NCBI GenBank assembly: GCA_020832135.1 | Contig: JAFIFG010000123.1 | Coordinates: 62,001 to 126,000, forward strand | Reading direction: 5' to 3' | From: Clostridiaceae bacterium | GTDB lineage: Bacteria; Bacillota; Clostridia; Peptostreptococcales; Natronincolaceae | DNA length: 64,000 nucleotides | Shown: positions 8,564 through 16,992 of the stretch, piece after piece | Position numbering within the stretch: position 1 is the stretch's first letter | Layout: every line of letters starts with the position of its first letter | Made by a program: the position numbers and the translations under genes | The notes under the pieces: generated by a model | The model's input: only the letters and a program-made list of their open reading frames with translations | Told to the model about the DNA's origin: nothing | Databases searched by the model: none

Positions 8564-9796
8564 ATGCAAAGTATAAAATCTACACACAGTCCTATTACAG
8601 AGAAAAATAGAATTAAAGAAATAGATATTATTAGAGGTTTTGCTCTATTTGGTGTACTATTGGTGAATGTCGTGTACTTTAGTCAAATTCCCTTTGCAAA
8701 TGCCGTCTCAGGGCTTACAGTTATGACGAATCCACTTAATATAAACTCCCTTGTAGATAGAATAGCAGCTATATTTATACAATTATTTGCTGAAGGGAAA
8801 TTCTATACAATTTTCTCATTTTTATATGGGTTAGGGTTTTATATTTTTATGAAAAGAGCTGAAGAAAAGGGTTTATCACCAAAGTCGTTGTTTAGAAAGC
8901 GGATGTTTGCATTATTTGTCTTTGGACTTTTGAATCTAGGATTGGTATGGTATGGCGATATACTTCATGTATATGGTTTAGGGGGATTTATTTTAATAGG
9001 ATTCAGGAAAAAGTCTATAAAAAGCATTAAACGGTGGATTGTAATTTTATTATGTTTATCTACTTTATTAGCAGTTACGGCATTTTCAGCTTCACCAGCA
9101 GCATTGCAAGCACATTTTCAAAATGCAGATTATTTTTCCTACAATGAATGGGTAGCAGAGTCTTTTGATATTTATAGTAATGGAACCTACATAGATATGG
9201 TAAGATACAGAGTAATTTATGAAATCATGTTTGTAGCGGGATATTTACTATTTATAATACCTAAAACCTTAGCAATGTTCTTAATCGGTGTATTGTTTGG
9301 CAAACTAAATGTTTTTGAAGATATTAATAAAAATGAAAGCCTAATAAAAAAGATATGGAAGATAACTGGTGTGATAGGTGGAGTGGCTACATTAGGCTGT
9401 GTTCTGGCAGGATATCCCCTTATAGGGAATGTTGCTTCTCTGCAAACTTCGATGCTTTTCTCTTTGTTTTATGAAATAGGGACAGTGGCAATATCTTTAT
9501 TTTATATTACCTCTTTGACAATATTACTAAAAAAAGAGAGGGTTAAGGAGATGTTAACACCATTACAATATATAGGTAGAATGAGTCTTACAAACTACTT
9601 AATACAATGCATAGCTTGTTCTTTTGTGTTCTACGGATATGGGTTGGGGTTAATAGGGGAAATGGGAATTTTTGCAGGTATGATTTTTACCATAGCCTTC
9701 TTTAGCTTTCAGATGGTGTTCAGTACCATTTGGTTTAAACATTTTGCTTTTGGGCCCGTTGAGTGGATATGGAGAAAGTTTACTTATTTTAAATAG
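8564..9796 (+). CDS. DUF418 (YeiB-like) integral membrane protein
   Basis: Multi-pass membrane protein of 410 residues with the hallmark N terminus of the DUF418/YeiB group (KEIDIIRGFALFGVLLVNV), related to the acyltransferase-3/HGSNAT transmembrane fold. The C-terminal DUF418 part carries LTNYLIQC and a Trp-rich end (FGPVEWIWRKF). The function is unknown; transmembrane acyl transfer is an inference from the fold. The site AAGGAGG is strong. It sits after a two-component system and 52 bases before an ECF sigma gene, so it may belong to an envelope-stress group. Confidence 0.88.
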   Translation: MQSIKSTHSPITEKNRIKEIDIIRGFALFGVLLVNVVYFSQIPFANAVSGLTVMTNPLNINSLVDRIAAIFIQLFAEGKFYTIFSFLYGLGFYIFMKRAEEKGLSPKSLFRKRMFALFVFGLLNLGLVWYGDILHVYGLGGFILIGFRKKSIKSIKRWIVILLCLSTLLAVTAFSASPAALQAHFQNADYFSYNEWVAESFDIYSNGTYIDMVRYRVIYEIMFVAGYLLFIIPKTLAMFLIGVLFGKLNVFEDINKNESLIKKIWKITGVIGGVATLGCVLAGYPLIGNVASLQTSMLFSLFYEIGTVAISLFYITSLTILLKKERVKEMLTPLQYIGRMSLTNYLIQCIACSFVFYGYGLGLIGEMGIFAGMIFTIAFFSFQMVFSTIWFKHFAFGPVEWIWRKFTYFK

Positions 9797-9848
9797 ATAT
9801 ATTAGATGAACAGTTCATTATATAGTGGCTAGATAAAGGAGACTTATT

Positions 9849-10382
9849 ATGAATAAAGGGGAAGCAAAGTTAATTAGCAAAGTAAAAAAAGGTGATGAGT
9901 TAGCCTTTAAAATACTTGTAGAAGCATATGAGAAAGAGATATATAATTTAGCCTATAATATAACATTGAATAAAGATGCGGCTATGAATATCTCTATAGA
10001 GGTACTGACAAAGGTGTATATGTCTATAGGGGACTTTAAAGAAGATGTATCCTTTTCTTCATGGCTATATAGGCTTACGATAAATAACTGTTTGCAATTC
10101 AATGCTGAAAAAAAAGCACTGAAAAATTCGTTACTTAAAGGCGGAGTAAGGGAGGCTATAGTAAAGCTTCCAGAAGACCAACGTATTATTATTGTACTTC
10201 GTGATCTACAGAAATTAGCCTATAGTGAAATAGCTGAGATACTTGATATACCATTAGAAACAATTAAATCTAGACTTAACATGGCTAGATGGGCATTGAA
10301 GGAGATATTAAGAGATAAAGGAAAAACAGATATAGTAATTCAATCAAATGGAGGCAAGGTTTCATGTGCAAAGACAATATAG
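9849..10382 (+). CDS. ECF-type RNA polymerase sigma factor
   Basis: Sigma-70 family ECF factor of 177 residues. Region 2 (about 18-85) shows DELAFKILVEAYEKEIYNLAYN and FSSWLYRLTINNC. Region 4 (about 107-158) shows LPEDQRIIIVLRDLQKLAYSEIAEIL and the recognition helix PLETIKSRLNMARWAL. Region 3 is absent, as expected for ECF factors. No anti-sigma factor or zinc-binding ZAS domain lies next to it, and it is followed after 124 bases by the LemA/TPM genes, so how its activity is held in check is unclear. The DVSFSSWLYRL spacing is normal; in region 2 the usual DLxQExF motif is weak (MNISIEVLTKVY). Confidence 0.88.
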   Translation: MNKGEAKLISKVKKGDELAFKILVEAYEKEIYNLAYNITLNKDAAMNISIEVLTKVYMSIGDFKEDVSFSSWLYRLTINNCLQFNAEKKALKNSLLKGGVREAIVKLPEDQRIIIVLRDLQKLAYSEIAEILDIPLETIKSRLNMARWALKEILRDKGKTDIVIQSNGGKVSCAKTI

Positions 10383-10506
10383 AATATAAAGAAAATTTTT
10401 TTCAAAATCCTAGTAGTTTTAACTGAAATATAATATAATGGCTAGCAGAGGTAATGTGCAATAGACAGTATAAATGTTTTATGACTTTTAAAAGGAGGAT
10501 ATTAGA

Positions 10507-11073
10507 ATGAAAAAAACACTAATTATTATTGCGATTATTGTTGCAGTAATTGCTATTCCAATTGTAGGGGCTGTAGGGAATTATAATGGATTGGTTACTA
10601 TGGAAGAGGAAGTGACTTCTAGTTGGATGCAGGTAGAAAATCTATTACAAAGAAGGTATGATTTGATTCCAAATTTAGTAGAAGTAACAAAAGGATATGC
10701 TTCTCATGAAGAAGAGATTTTCACACAAATTGCTGATGCGAGATCTCGTATTGGTCAAGGTGGTAATAGAGAGGATATGATTGAAGCTAATGAGCAATTA
10801 ACCGGTGCCTTAAGCAGATTACTGGTAATTGCTGAAAATTATCCAGAACTTAAAGCCAGTGAGCATTTTATACGCTTACAGGATGAATTAGCAGGAACAG
10901 AAAATCGTCTAGCAGTGGCAAGGCAAGATTACAATGGTGTAGTAGAGATATTTAACGGGAAAATAAGAAGCTTTCCAACTAATCTTTTCGCAAATACATT
11001 TGGTTTTGATAAACAACCATATTTCCAAATGAATCCCCAAGCATCTGAAGCACCTACTGTGGATTTTAACTAA
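10507..11073 (+). CDS. LemA family protein
   Basis: Membrane-anchored helical protein of 188 residues. An N-terminal signal/anchor helix (residues 4-24) is followed by the LemA signature NYNGLVTMEEEVTSSWMQVENLLQRRYDLIPNL, given here only as its ends: NYNGL at 26 and RRYDLIPNLVE at 49-59. The conserved C-terminal part is ARQDYNGVVEIFNGKIRSFP. The molecular role of LemA is unknown, but it is very often paired, as here, with a TPM-domain protein and linked to the cell envelope. The ribosome site AAAGGAGG is strong. An inverted repeat lies between it and the TPM gene. Confidence 0.93.
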   Translation: MKKTLIIIAIIVAVIAIPIVGAVGNYNGLVTMEEEVTSSWMQVENLLQRRYDLIPNLVEVTKGYASHEEEIFTQIADARSRIGQGGNREDMIEANEQLTGALSRLLVIAENYPELKASEHFIRLQDELAGTENRLAVARQDYNGVVEIFNGKIRSFPTNLFANTFGFDKQPYFQMNPQASEAPTVDFN

Positions 11074-11084
11074 AAAAGATTACC

Positions 11085-11125
11085 ATACAAATGAAACTGT
11101 GTATAAGGCACAGTTTCATTTGTAT
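11085..11125 (+). repeat. Perfect intercistronic hairpin between lemA and the TPM gene
   Basis: Perfect 17-base arms (ATACAAATGAAACTGTG and its complement) with a 7-base loop (TATAAGG), 11 bases after the lemA stop and 33 bases before the TPM start. There is no U tract, so it is more likely an mRNA-stability or processing element that tunes lemA against the downstream gene than a full terminator. A partial terminator remains possible. Confidence 0.8.
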
Positions 11126-11158
11126 AATAGTATTATCGAAGAGAAAGGAGATAAGGTA

Positions 11159-12061
11159 ATGACAAATAAAAGAAAAATGATAGGCCTATGGCTATTGATT
11201 TCAATACTTCTTATGATTTCATTAGGGAGTGTTTATGGTATATCCATCCTTCAAACACCAATACAGGACATATATATTCAAGATTATGCGGGGATACTTT
11301 CTACAGAAGTAAAAAAGGATATGTTAAATATGAGTAGGGTTCTGCAGGAAAAGACAACAGCGGAGCTTGTGGTGGTAACCATCCCTACTTTAGAAGGTAG
11401 GTCTGTAGAAGAGTATGTTGTTCATTTATTTAGAGAATGGGGCATAGGAGATATTAATGAAAATAATGGTGCACTATTATTAATTGCAGAAGAGGAAAGG
11501 GAAACTCGTATTGAAGTTGGTTATGGATTAGAGGGAACTCTTAATGATGGTAAAGTAGGAGCTATTTTAGATAAAATGATTCCCTACTTCCAAAGAGGGG
11601 ATTACAGTGCTGGGGTTTCTACAGCCTATAGTCTTTTGGTTCAAGAGATTGCTACAGAGTATGATATAGATAGCAATGAGATATTTACAGCAGGGAATGT
11701 AATTACACCCATTACTTTAGATGAGGGCATAACGTTTTTTCAAATGTTCTTATTGATGGTCACTACAATATTTACCCTGTTAATACTTATGGCAATTGCA
11801 TCTCTAGTAACAAGACGTAATATGTTTAAAGTAGCAAATGGGTTTTTAGGGGATCTTTTAAGTGGAAAATATGCTGGACCTACCAGTGGACCTCCTGTAG
11901 TCAGAGGTCATGGAAGGAATTCCTATAGAAATAGACACTATAGAAGTGGTGGTTTCGGTGGAGGAAGCTTCGGTTCAAAATCCTCCCGAAGAGGAGGCGG
12001 TTTTGGAGGTGGCTTTGGAGGCGGCTCTTCAGGAGGTGGAGGAGCTTCTCGAAAATGGTAG
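11159..12061 (+). CDS. TPM-domain (YgcG-type) envelope protein
   Basis: Predicted secreted/membrane protein of 300 residues. A signal peptide (about 1-30) precedes a TPM phosphatase-like domain (about 40-170) with QDYAGILS, the central ELVVVTIPTLEGRSVEEYV, and RIEVGYGLEG. A transmembrane helix follows at about 193-217. The tail is strongly Gly/Ser-rich (GGGFGGGFGGGSSGGGG) and basic, typical of YgcG-like proteins. The start at 11159 is set by GAAAGGAG 9 bases upstream; the frame open back to 11099 overlaps the hairpin and is rejected. Paired with lemA, it presumably acts at the membrane, with unknown substrate. Confidence 0.9.
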   Translation: MTNKRKMIGLWLLISILLMISLGSVYGISILQTPIQDIYIQDYAGILSTEVKKDMLNMSRVLQEKTTAELVVVTIPTLEGRSVEEYVVHLFREWGIGDINENNGALLLIAEEERETRIEVGYGLEGTLNDGKVGAILDKMIPYFQRGDYSAGVSTAYSLLVQEIATEYDIDSNEIFTAGNVITPITLDEGITFFQMFLLMVTTIFTLLILMAIASLVTRRNMFKVANGFLGDLLSGKYAGPTSGPPVVRGHGRNSYRNRHYRSGGFGGGSFGSKSSRRGGGFGGGFGGGSSGGGGASRKW

Positions 12062-12083
12062 AACTATATTGATTACAATTTAG

Positions 12084-12112
12084 AAAAACTGCTGTGTCAC
12101 AGCAGTTTTTCT
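12084..12112 (+). terminator. First terminator after the TPM gene
   Basis: AAAAACTGCTGTG and its complement meet almost without a loop (effective 5-base loop) and end in TTTTT. It lies 23 bases after the TPM stop. Confidence 0.9.
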
Positions 12113-12180
12113 TATAACCAATAGGAAATTATAAACTGTTTTAATCTGTGGATAAGTTATAATTTCCGTATATTGGTTTC

Positions 12181-12228
12181 AAAAAAGTCATCCTTTAAAT
12201 CTTCTAAAGAAAGACTTTTTTATTTTTT
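12181..12228 (+). terminator. Second, tandem terminator
   Basis: Outer stem AAAAAAGTC/GACTTTTTT and inner stem CTTTA/TAAAG around a 7-base loop, with a further T run. It is the second terminator in the 338-base gap 12062-12399; the remainder of that gap up to the ribosome site of the acyltransferase gene shows no gene and no promoter I can defend. Confidence 0.75.
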
Positions 12229-12399
12229 ATAAAATAGCAGGAAAATAATCATCCTATAAAGAAGTTCCTTTAATAAGAAGCATGCCTTATTCTTATAAAG
12301 GTTAATATAGTAAACAGTATGGTGTAGTAAGCTGAGAAAAATAAAATTAGACTAACTTTGCAACACATGGAAGGTAAAAGTTTAACAAGGAGGAAATAG

Positions 12400-14202
12400 A
12401 TGAAAAAAACATTTGATCAACAGATCAACTTATCAAATCAGCCAATACCCACATTAGATCAAACATGTAAAAAGTTTATAGAATGGGTTGAACCACTACT
12501 TACAGAGGAAGAATTTCAAAAGACAAAGGAAGTTGTTAAAAACTTTACCTCTCTAGGAGGAGATGGAGAAAGACTTCAAAATGAGCTTTATGAATGGGCC
12601 AAAAGAAACAGCTTATCTAATTGGACTGTGCCCCTTTGGTACGATGTATATTTAAATGCAAGGTACTCTTTAACCATAAACAGTAATGTGTTTTATTTAT
12701 TAGAAAAGACACAGAAGGCTGAAGAGTTTTCTCAAACTCATGTAGCAGCAGCTCTTGCTATATGCAGCTTTAGATTTAAATCATTTATTGAAGGTGAAAC
12801 TCTTACGGTGGACTTACAAAAGGGTGAACCTCTTTGTATGGAGCAATATAGGAAAATTTTTTCTGCCACTAGAATTCCTAAAGAACAGAGGGATGAATTT
12901 AAGGTGACGTCCCCTCATCAAAAGCATATCATTGTTCTATATAAGGGAAGCTTATTTTCCTTGGATATTATGACAGCCTTAGGGGAAATAAGACCCTTAA
13001 GGGAAATAAAGAAAGATTTAGATGATATTATCGCTTCTCAAGATAAGGTGGACAATGAAAATATAGCAGTCCTTACCACCATGGAACGAAATTTATGGGC
13101 TAAAGGAAGAGAAACTTTACTGAAAATTCACCCTGATAATGAAGAGTTAATGAAAACAATCGACGATAGTGCGTTTACTCTTTCTTTAGATGATGAAGAA
13201 GCAATCACTCTAGAGGAGACATCTAAACTGCTACTTCATGGTAATGGTATAAATAGATGGGTAGATAAATCTTTGCAGTTTATTGTATTTAATAATGGTA
13301 GAATCGGCATTAATATCGAACATACAGGTATTGACGGGTCTCCTATGGCAAGGCTAATTAGATATGTTTATGAACACCTTGATAATTACCTTGAGAGTAC
13401 TAGTCTGACAGAGGAAATGAAATCTCCACAGCAGTTTCAAAAGTTAGAGTTCAATTTAAATGATAGGGTTAGAAAAATGATAAAAGATGCCAAAGGTACT
13501 TTCAATAATCACATAGGAAATACCCAAACTAGGGTGTTAGTCTTTGATGACTTCGGTAAGGAAAAAATTAAATCCTTTAAGGTAAGTCCCGATGCCTTTA
13601 TTCAATTAGCACTACAATTGGCACAGTATAAGCTATATGGAAAGTGCTATAGTGCCTATGAAGCTATTATGACGAGAATGTTTTTAAAAGGAAGGATAGA
13701 TGTATTATATGGAGTATCTTTAGAATCGATGGAATTTATTAAGCATATGACATCTTCTGAATCCGACAATGAAATCAAGGCAACCTTTTTAAGGAAAGCT
13801 GCAGCAAGACATGTAGAGCGGGCAAATGAATGTAGGACTGGAGAAGGTATTGATACACACCTCCGAGGTCTCTTAACTATGTATGAGTTATTTGGTAAAA
13901 GTATAGGTGTAAATTCCATACCTGAAATATTTATGGATAAGGGATATAAGAATCTAACCCATAGTGTGGTTTGTACTAGCACAAGTTCTACTGACGGTAT
14001 TGAATTAGCAGGGTATGGACCTGTTGTAGAGGATGGATTTGGAATCAGGTATCTTAATAAAGAGGAAGCTATTCACTTCAACATGACCAGCAGAAGGTCT
14101 GTAAAAGAAGATCTAGAGAAAATGAGTGAAAATATTAAGGAATCTTTATTAGAGATGGCAAATGCAATGGAAAAGTCACGACATAACCATACTAATAAAT
14201 AG
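12400..14202 (+). CDS. Choline/carnitine O-acyltransferase family protein
   Basis: Enzyme of the carnitine/choline acyltransferase family (CrAT, CPT, ChAT), which moves acyl groups between CoA and carnitine or choline. The 600-residue length matches CrAT. Recognisable blocks are the N-terminal PIPTLDQTCKKFIEWVEPLL, WYDVYLNARY, RWVDKSLQFIVFNNGRIG, the catalytic histidine in INIEHTGIDGSPM (His308), and near the C terminus STSSTDGIELAG then YGPVVEDGFGIRY, matching the family's substrate-site STS and GYGPVVDDGYG motifs. The usual EHSxADA reads EHTGIDG here. No signal or membrane segment is seen, so it is cytosolic. The family is common in eukaryotes and rare in Firmicutes, so the acyl acceptor may differ. 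A strong AAGGAGG site precedes it. Confidence 0.88.
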   Translation: MKKTFDQQINLSNQPIPTLDQTCKKFIEWVEPLLTEEEFQKTKEVVKNFTSLGGDGERLQNELYEWAKRNSLSNWTVPLWYDVYLNARYSLTINSNVFYLLEKTQKAEEFSQTHVAAALAICSFRFKSFIEGETLTVDLQKGEPLCMEQYRKIFSATRIPKEQRDEFKVTSPHQKHIIVLYKGSLFSLDIMTALGEIRPLREIKKDLDDIIASQDKVDNENIAVLTTMERNLWAKGRETLLKIHPDNEELMKTIDDSAFTLSLDDEEAITLEETSKLLLHGNGINRWVDKSLQFIVFNNGRIGINIEHTGIDGSPMARLIRYVYEHLDNYLESTSLTEEMKSPQQFQKLEFNLNDRVRKMIKDAKGTFNNHIGNTQTRVLVFDDFGKEKIKSFKVSPDAFIQLALQLAQYKLYGKCYSAYEAIMTRMFLKGRIDVLYGVSLESMEFIKHMTSSESDNEIKATFLRKAAARHVERANECRTGEGIDTHLRGLLTMYELFGKSIGVNSIPEIFMDKGYKNLTHSVVCTSTSSTDGIELAGYGPVVEDGFGIRYLNKEEAIHFNMTSRRSVKEDLEKMSENIKESLLEMANAMEKSRHNHTNK

Positions 14203-14291
14203 TGTAGACATCAAAAAAAGGGGTATACACATTAAAGGAAAAAGTAAGAATCCCTATGGGTTAAATCTCATTTTATAATAAGGTGATAAAG

Positions 14292-16058
14292 ATGTTGGAT
14301 CTATTTAAAAACAGTTTATGGGACTTTAAAAGAACCTATAAAAAATATATTATATTCATATTTTTATATATGTTGATGACAAATTTTATCTTCGTACCAA
14401 TGATTTCCTACGTTTTTAATCGAATGCTTACGGCTATGGGTTCAGGTGTTTTATTAAATAGTGATATATTTAAAATAGTCTTAAGCTATAGGGGAATCGT
14501 TGGACTTGCTGTTGTTTCTATTTTGTCTATTGTCGTATTATTTATTGAGTTTGGGGTACTTATTGTTATAGCTCAAAAGAAATATTTTAGAAAAAATATA
14601 TTTATTTCTGATGCATTAGTAACAACTATAAGAAAGACCCCTAAAATAATTGGTTTTGGATTATTACACTTAATACTTTTCCAACTATTTCTTATTCCCT
14701 TTATGGATATACCAATGGCCTCATCTTTAGTAGAAAATGTTGATCTTCCTCTATTTATTAGAGAAAAGGTATTGGAATCAAAGATTTTTATGATACTATA
14801 TTTAACATCTTTTTTAATAGTAATTTATCTTACACTTAGATGGATTTTTACTCTGCACAATATTATTATTGAAGGAAAATCCACTAAAGATGCTATTGCT
14901 GGTAGTTTAGCTTTGACAAAGCATAATAGAGTTAAAATCCTACTTAAATTATTTATATTAAATCTAGTATTTTTAACTGCAGGATTATTGATTATTTCTT
15001 CTATAACTTTGATACCTTCTTGGTTGGGCATAGAGATAACGAGCTACTTTTTACAAAATTATTTAATTACATTTTCAGGTTTTATAGCTTATGTTTTTGC
15101 ACTGTTAATTTTGCCTATAAATATAATATTTCTTACAAGGTTATATTATCAATTTTCTAAAGAACAAGGTATAGCAGTGCAGGACAGATTATTAGTTTGT
15201 GAAAGTAAAGGACTAAAAAAAATTGAGAAAAAGCTGCAGGCACTATTAAATAGACGTAAAACCCTTATATTAGGTATATTGATAGCAAATTTAGTGGGTA
15301 CTTTTCTAATAAATTATGTTGTAAATGAAAATGTTATTTACCTAGGTAGGAGTATTTTAATTGCAGCCCATAGAGGAGACCCTATTGTGGCACCAGAGAA
15401 TTCCTTGAGTAGTGTAAGAGCTGCTATAGCGAAGGAAGTGGATTTTGTTGAAATAGATGTTCAAAAGACAAAGGATGGAATTATTGTTTTAAATCATGAT
15501 ATAGATCTTAGAAGAATGGCAGGGGTTCCTAATCGTGTTTCTGACTTGACCTATGAGGAAATTTCAAAGCTAGATATTGGACACTTATTTGGAAGTGAAT
15601 TTGCGGGAGAAAAAATACCTACTTTAGCTGAGGTGTTGGAGGTAGTAGATGGAAAGACGAAGCTAATTGTTGAAATAAAGCCCTATGGTGATGCTAAAGC
15701 ATTGGCCCAAAATGTAGTGGAAGTAATAGAAAACTATAATATGGTAAGTGAGTGTTATATCCAATCTTTTGATTATAATATATTGAGGGAAGTAAGAAAA
15801 TTAAATGATGATATTAAAATAGGTCAAATAATGTACTATGCTGCAGGAAATTTATCAGCTTTAGATGTAGATTTCTATGCTATAGAGCAGAGCATGCTAT
15901 CTAATAAACTTATTAAACATGCCCGTAGAACTGACAGGGAAGTATGGGTGTGGACAGTGAATGAAGAAGAGGATATTAAGGAAGTACTAAGATATGATAT
16001 AGATGGAATTATTACGGATTATCCTGAAAGAGTACAGGAGATCATAAAAATACATTGA
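14292..16058 (+). CDS. Glycerophosphodiester phosphodiesterase with N-terminal membrane domain
   Basis: Two-part protein of about 588 residues. The N-terminal 340 residues hold about seven hydrophobic segments, the GDPD-associated membrane domain. The C-terminal 240 residues are a GlpQ-type TIM-barrel phosphodiesterase with catalytic and metal residues in AAHRGDPIVAPENSLSSV, DFVEIDVQKTKDG and VLNHDIDLRR, plus VEIKPYGDA and YIQSFDYNIL. It should hydrolyse glycerophosphodiesters or related polymer ends (possibly lipoteichoic acid) outside the membrane. The start at 14292 (ATG) is preferred to the GTG at 14283 because AAGGTGAT is then correctly spaced. It is followed closely by the exonuclease III gene. 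Confidence 0.92.
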   Translation: MLDLFKNSLWDFKRTYKKYIIFIFLYMLMTNFIFVPMISYVFNRMLTAMGSGVLLNSDIFKIVLSYRGIVGLAVVSILSIVVLFIEFGVLIVIAQKKYFRKNIFISDALVTTIRKTPKIIGFGLLHLILFQLFLIPFMDIPMASSLVENVDLPLFIREKVLESKIFMILYLTSFLIVIYLTLRWIFTLHNIIIEGKSTKDAIAGSLALTKHNRVKILLKLFILNLVFLTAGLLIISSITLIPSWLGIEITSYFLQNYLITFSGFIAYVFALLILPINIIFLTRLYYQFSKEQGIAVQDRLLVCESKGLKKIEKKLQALLNRRKTLILGILIANLVGTFLINYVVNENVIYLGRSILIAAHRGDPIVAPENSLSSVRAAIAKEVDFVEIDVQKTKDGIIVLNHDIDLRRMAGVPNRVSDLTYEEISKLDIGHLFGSEFAGEKIPTLAEVLEVVDGKTKLIVEIKPYGDAKALAQNVVEVIENYNMVSECYIQSFDYNILREVRKLNDDIKIGQIMYYAAGNLSALDVDFYAIEQSMLSNKLIKHARRTDREVWVWTVNEEEDIKEVLRYDIDGIITDYPERVQEIIKIH

Positions 16059-16076
16059 TTTATGGAGGTAGTATAA

Positions 16077-16832
16077 ATGAAATTAATTTCTTGGAATGTT
16101 AATGGTTTAAGAGCTTGTGTAGGTAAAGGGTTTTTAGATTATTTTAATGAGGTAGATGCTGATATATTCTGTCTTCAAGAAACAAAATTGCAGGAAGGAC
16201 AAATTGATTTAAACCTAGAGGGATACAATCAATATTGGAACTATGCAGTGAAAAAAGGTTATTCTGGAACTGCTGTGTTTTCAAAACAGGAGCCCGTATC
16301 TGTTAAATATGGACTTGGAATGGAAGAGCATGACCAAGAGGGAAGAGTGATTACTTTAGAATATGACAAATTTTACTTGGTAAATGTATATACACCTAAC
16401 TCACAACAAGAACTTGCACGACTTGACTATAGGATGGCTTGGGAGGATGTTTTTAGGAATCATTTAAAAGAATTAGATGCTGTAAAACCTGTGATACTAT
16501 GTGGTGATCTTAATGTAGCCCATAAAGAAATAGATCTAAAAAACCCAAAGACAAATAGAAAAAGTGCAGGGTTTAGTGATGAAGAACGAGAAAAAATGAC
16601 ACAATTGTTAGATTTTGGATTCACAGATACCTTTAGACATCTTTATCCAGACAAAGAAGAGGCATATACCTGGTGGTCTTATATGAGAAAGGCAAGGCAA
16701 AGAAATGCAGGTTGGAGAATTGATTATTTTGTTGTATCCAATAGACTTCAGGACTTGATAAAAGCTGCTGAAATCCATGCTTCCATTATGGGGAGTGACC
16801 ATTGTCCTGTAATGCTAGAGATAGAAGTTTAG
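16077..16832 (+). CDS. xth: Exodeoxyribonuclease III / AP endonuclease
   Basis: Mg2+-dependent nuclease of base-excision repair, cutting at abasic sites and removing 3' blocks. All EEP-fold motifs are present in 251 residues: SWNVNGLRA at the start, LQETKL (metal-binding Glu), NVYTPNSQ, CGDLNVAH (Asp/Asn pair), FTDTFRHLYP, YTWWSYM, WRIDYFVVS and the terminal GSDHCPVMLEI with the catalytic His. GGAGG lies 8-9 bases before ATG, and the gene is 18 bases after the GDPD stop. A terminator follows. In B. subtilis the same protein is called ExoA. Confidence 0.96.
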   Translation: MKLISWNVNGLRACVGKGFLDYFNEVDADIFCLQETKLQEGQIDLNLEGYNQYWNYAVKKGYSGTAVFSKQEPVSVKYGLGMEEHDQEGRVITLEYDKFYLVNVYTPNSQQELARLDYRMAWEDVFRNHLKELDAVKPVILCGDLNVAHKEIDLKNPKTNRKSAGFSDEEREKMTQLLDFGFTDTFRHLYPDKEEAYTWWSYMRKARQRNAGWRIDYFVVSNRLQDLIKAAEIHASIMGSDHCPVMLEIEV

Positions 16833-16869
16833 CATACTCATAATAAATCTTATCATAAATGATAATACT

Positions 16870-16903
16870 AAAAGAAGTTATGAAAAACATAGCTTCTTTT
16901 TTG
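16870..16903 (+). terminator. Intrinsic terminator after exonuclease III
   Basis: AAAAGAAG-TATG and CATA-CTTCTTTT arms pair across one T-G wobble with a 5-base loop, followed by further T residues. Confidence 0.85.
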
Positions 16904-16992
16904 ATTTTAAAAGGTTTTTTGTATTAGCCTGTAGAATACCAATAATATAGAAAAAATATCCAGTAAGAGGTAAAGGGGGAAATAAAGAGGAT

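Noticed and set aside
16608-16802. 64-residue minus-strand ORF in exonuclease III
   Set aside because: Antisense shadow of a well-defined gene with no ribosome site.
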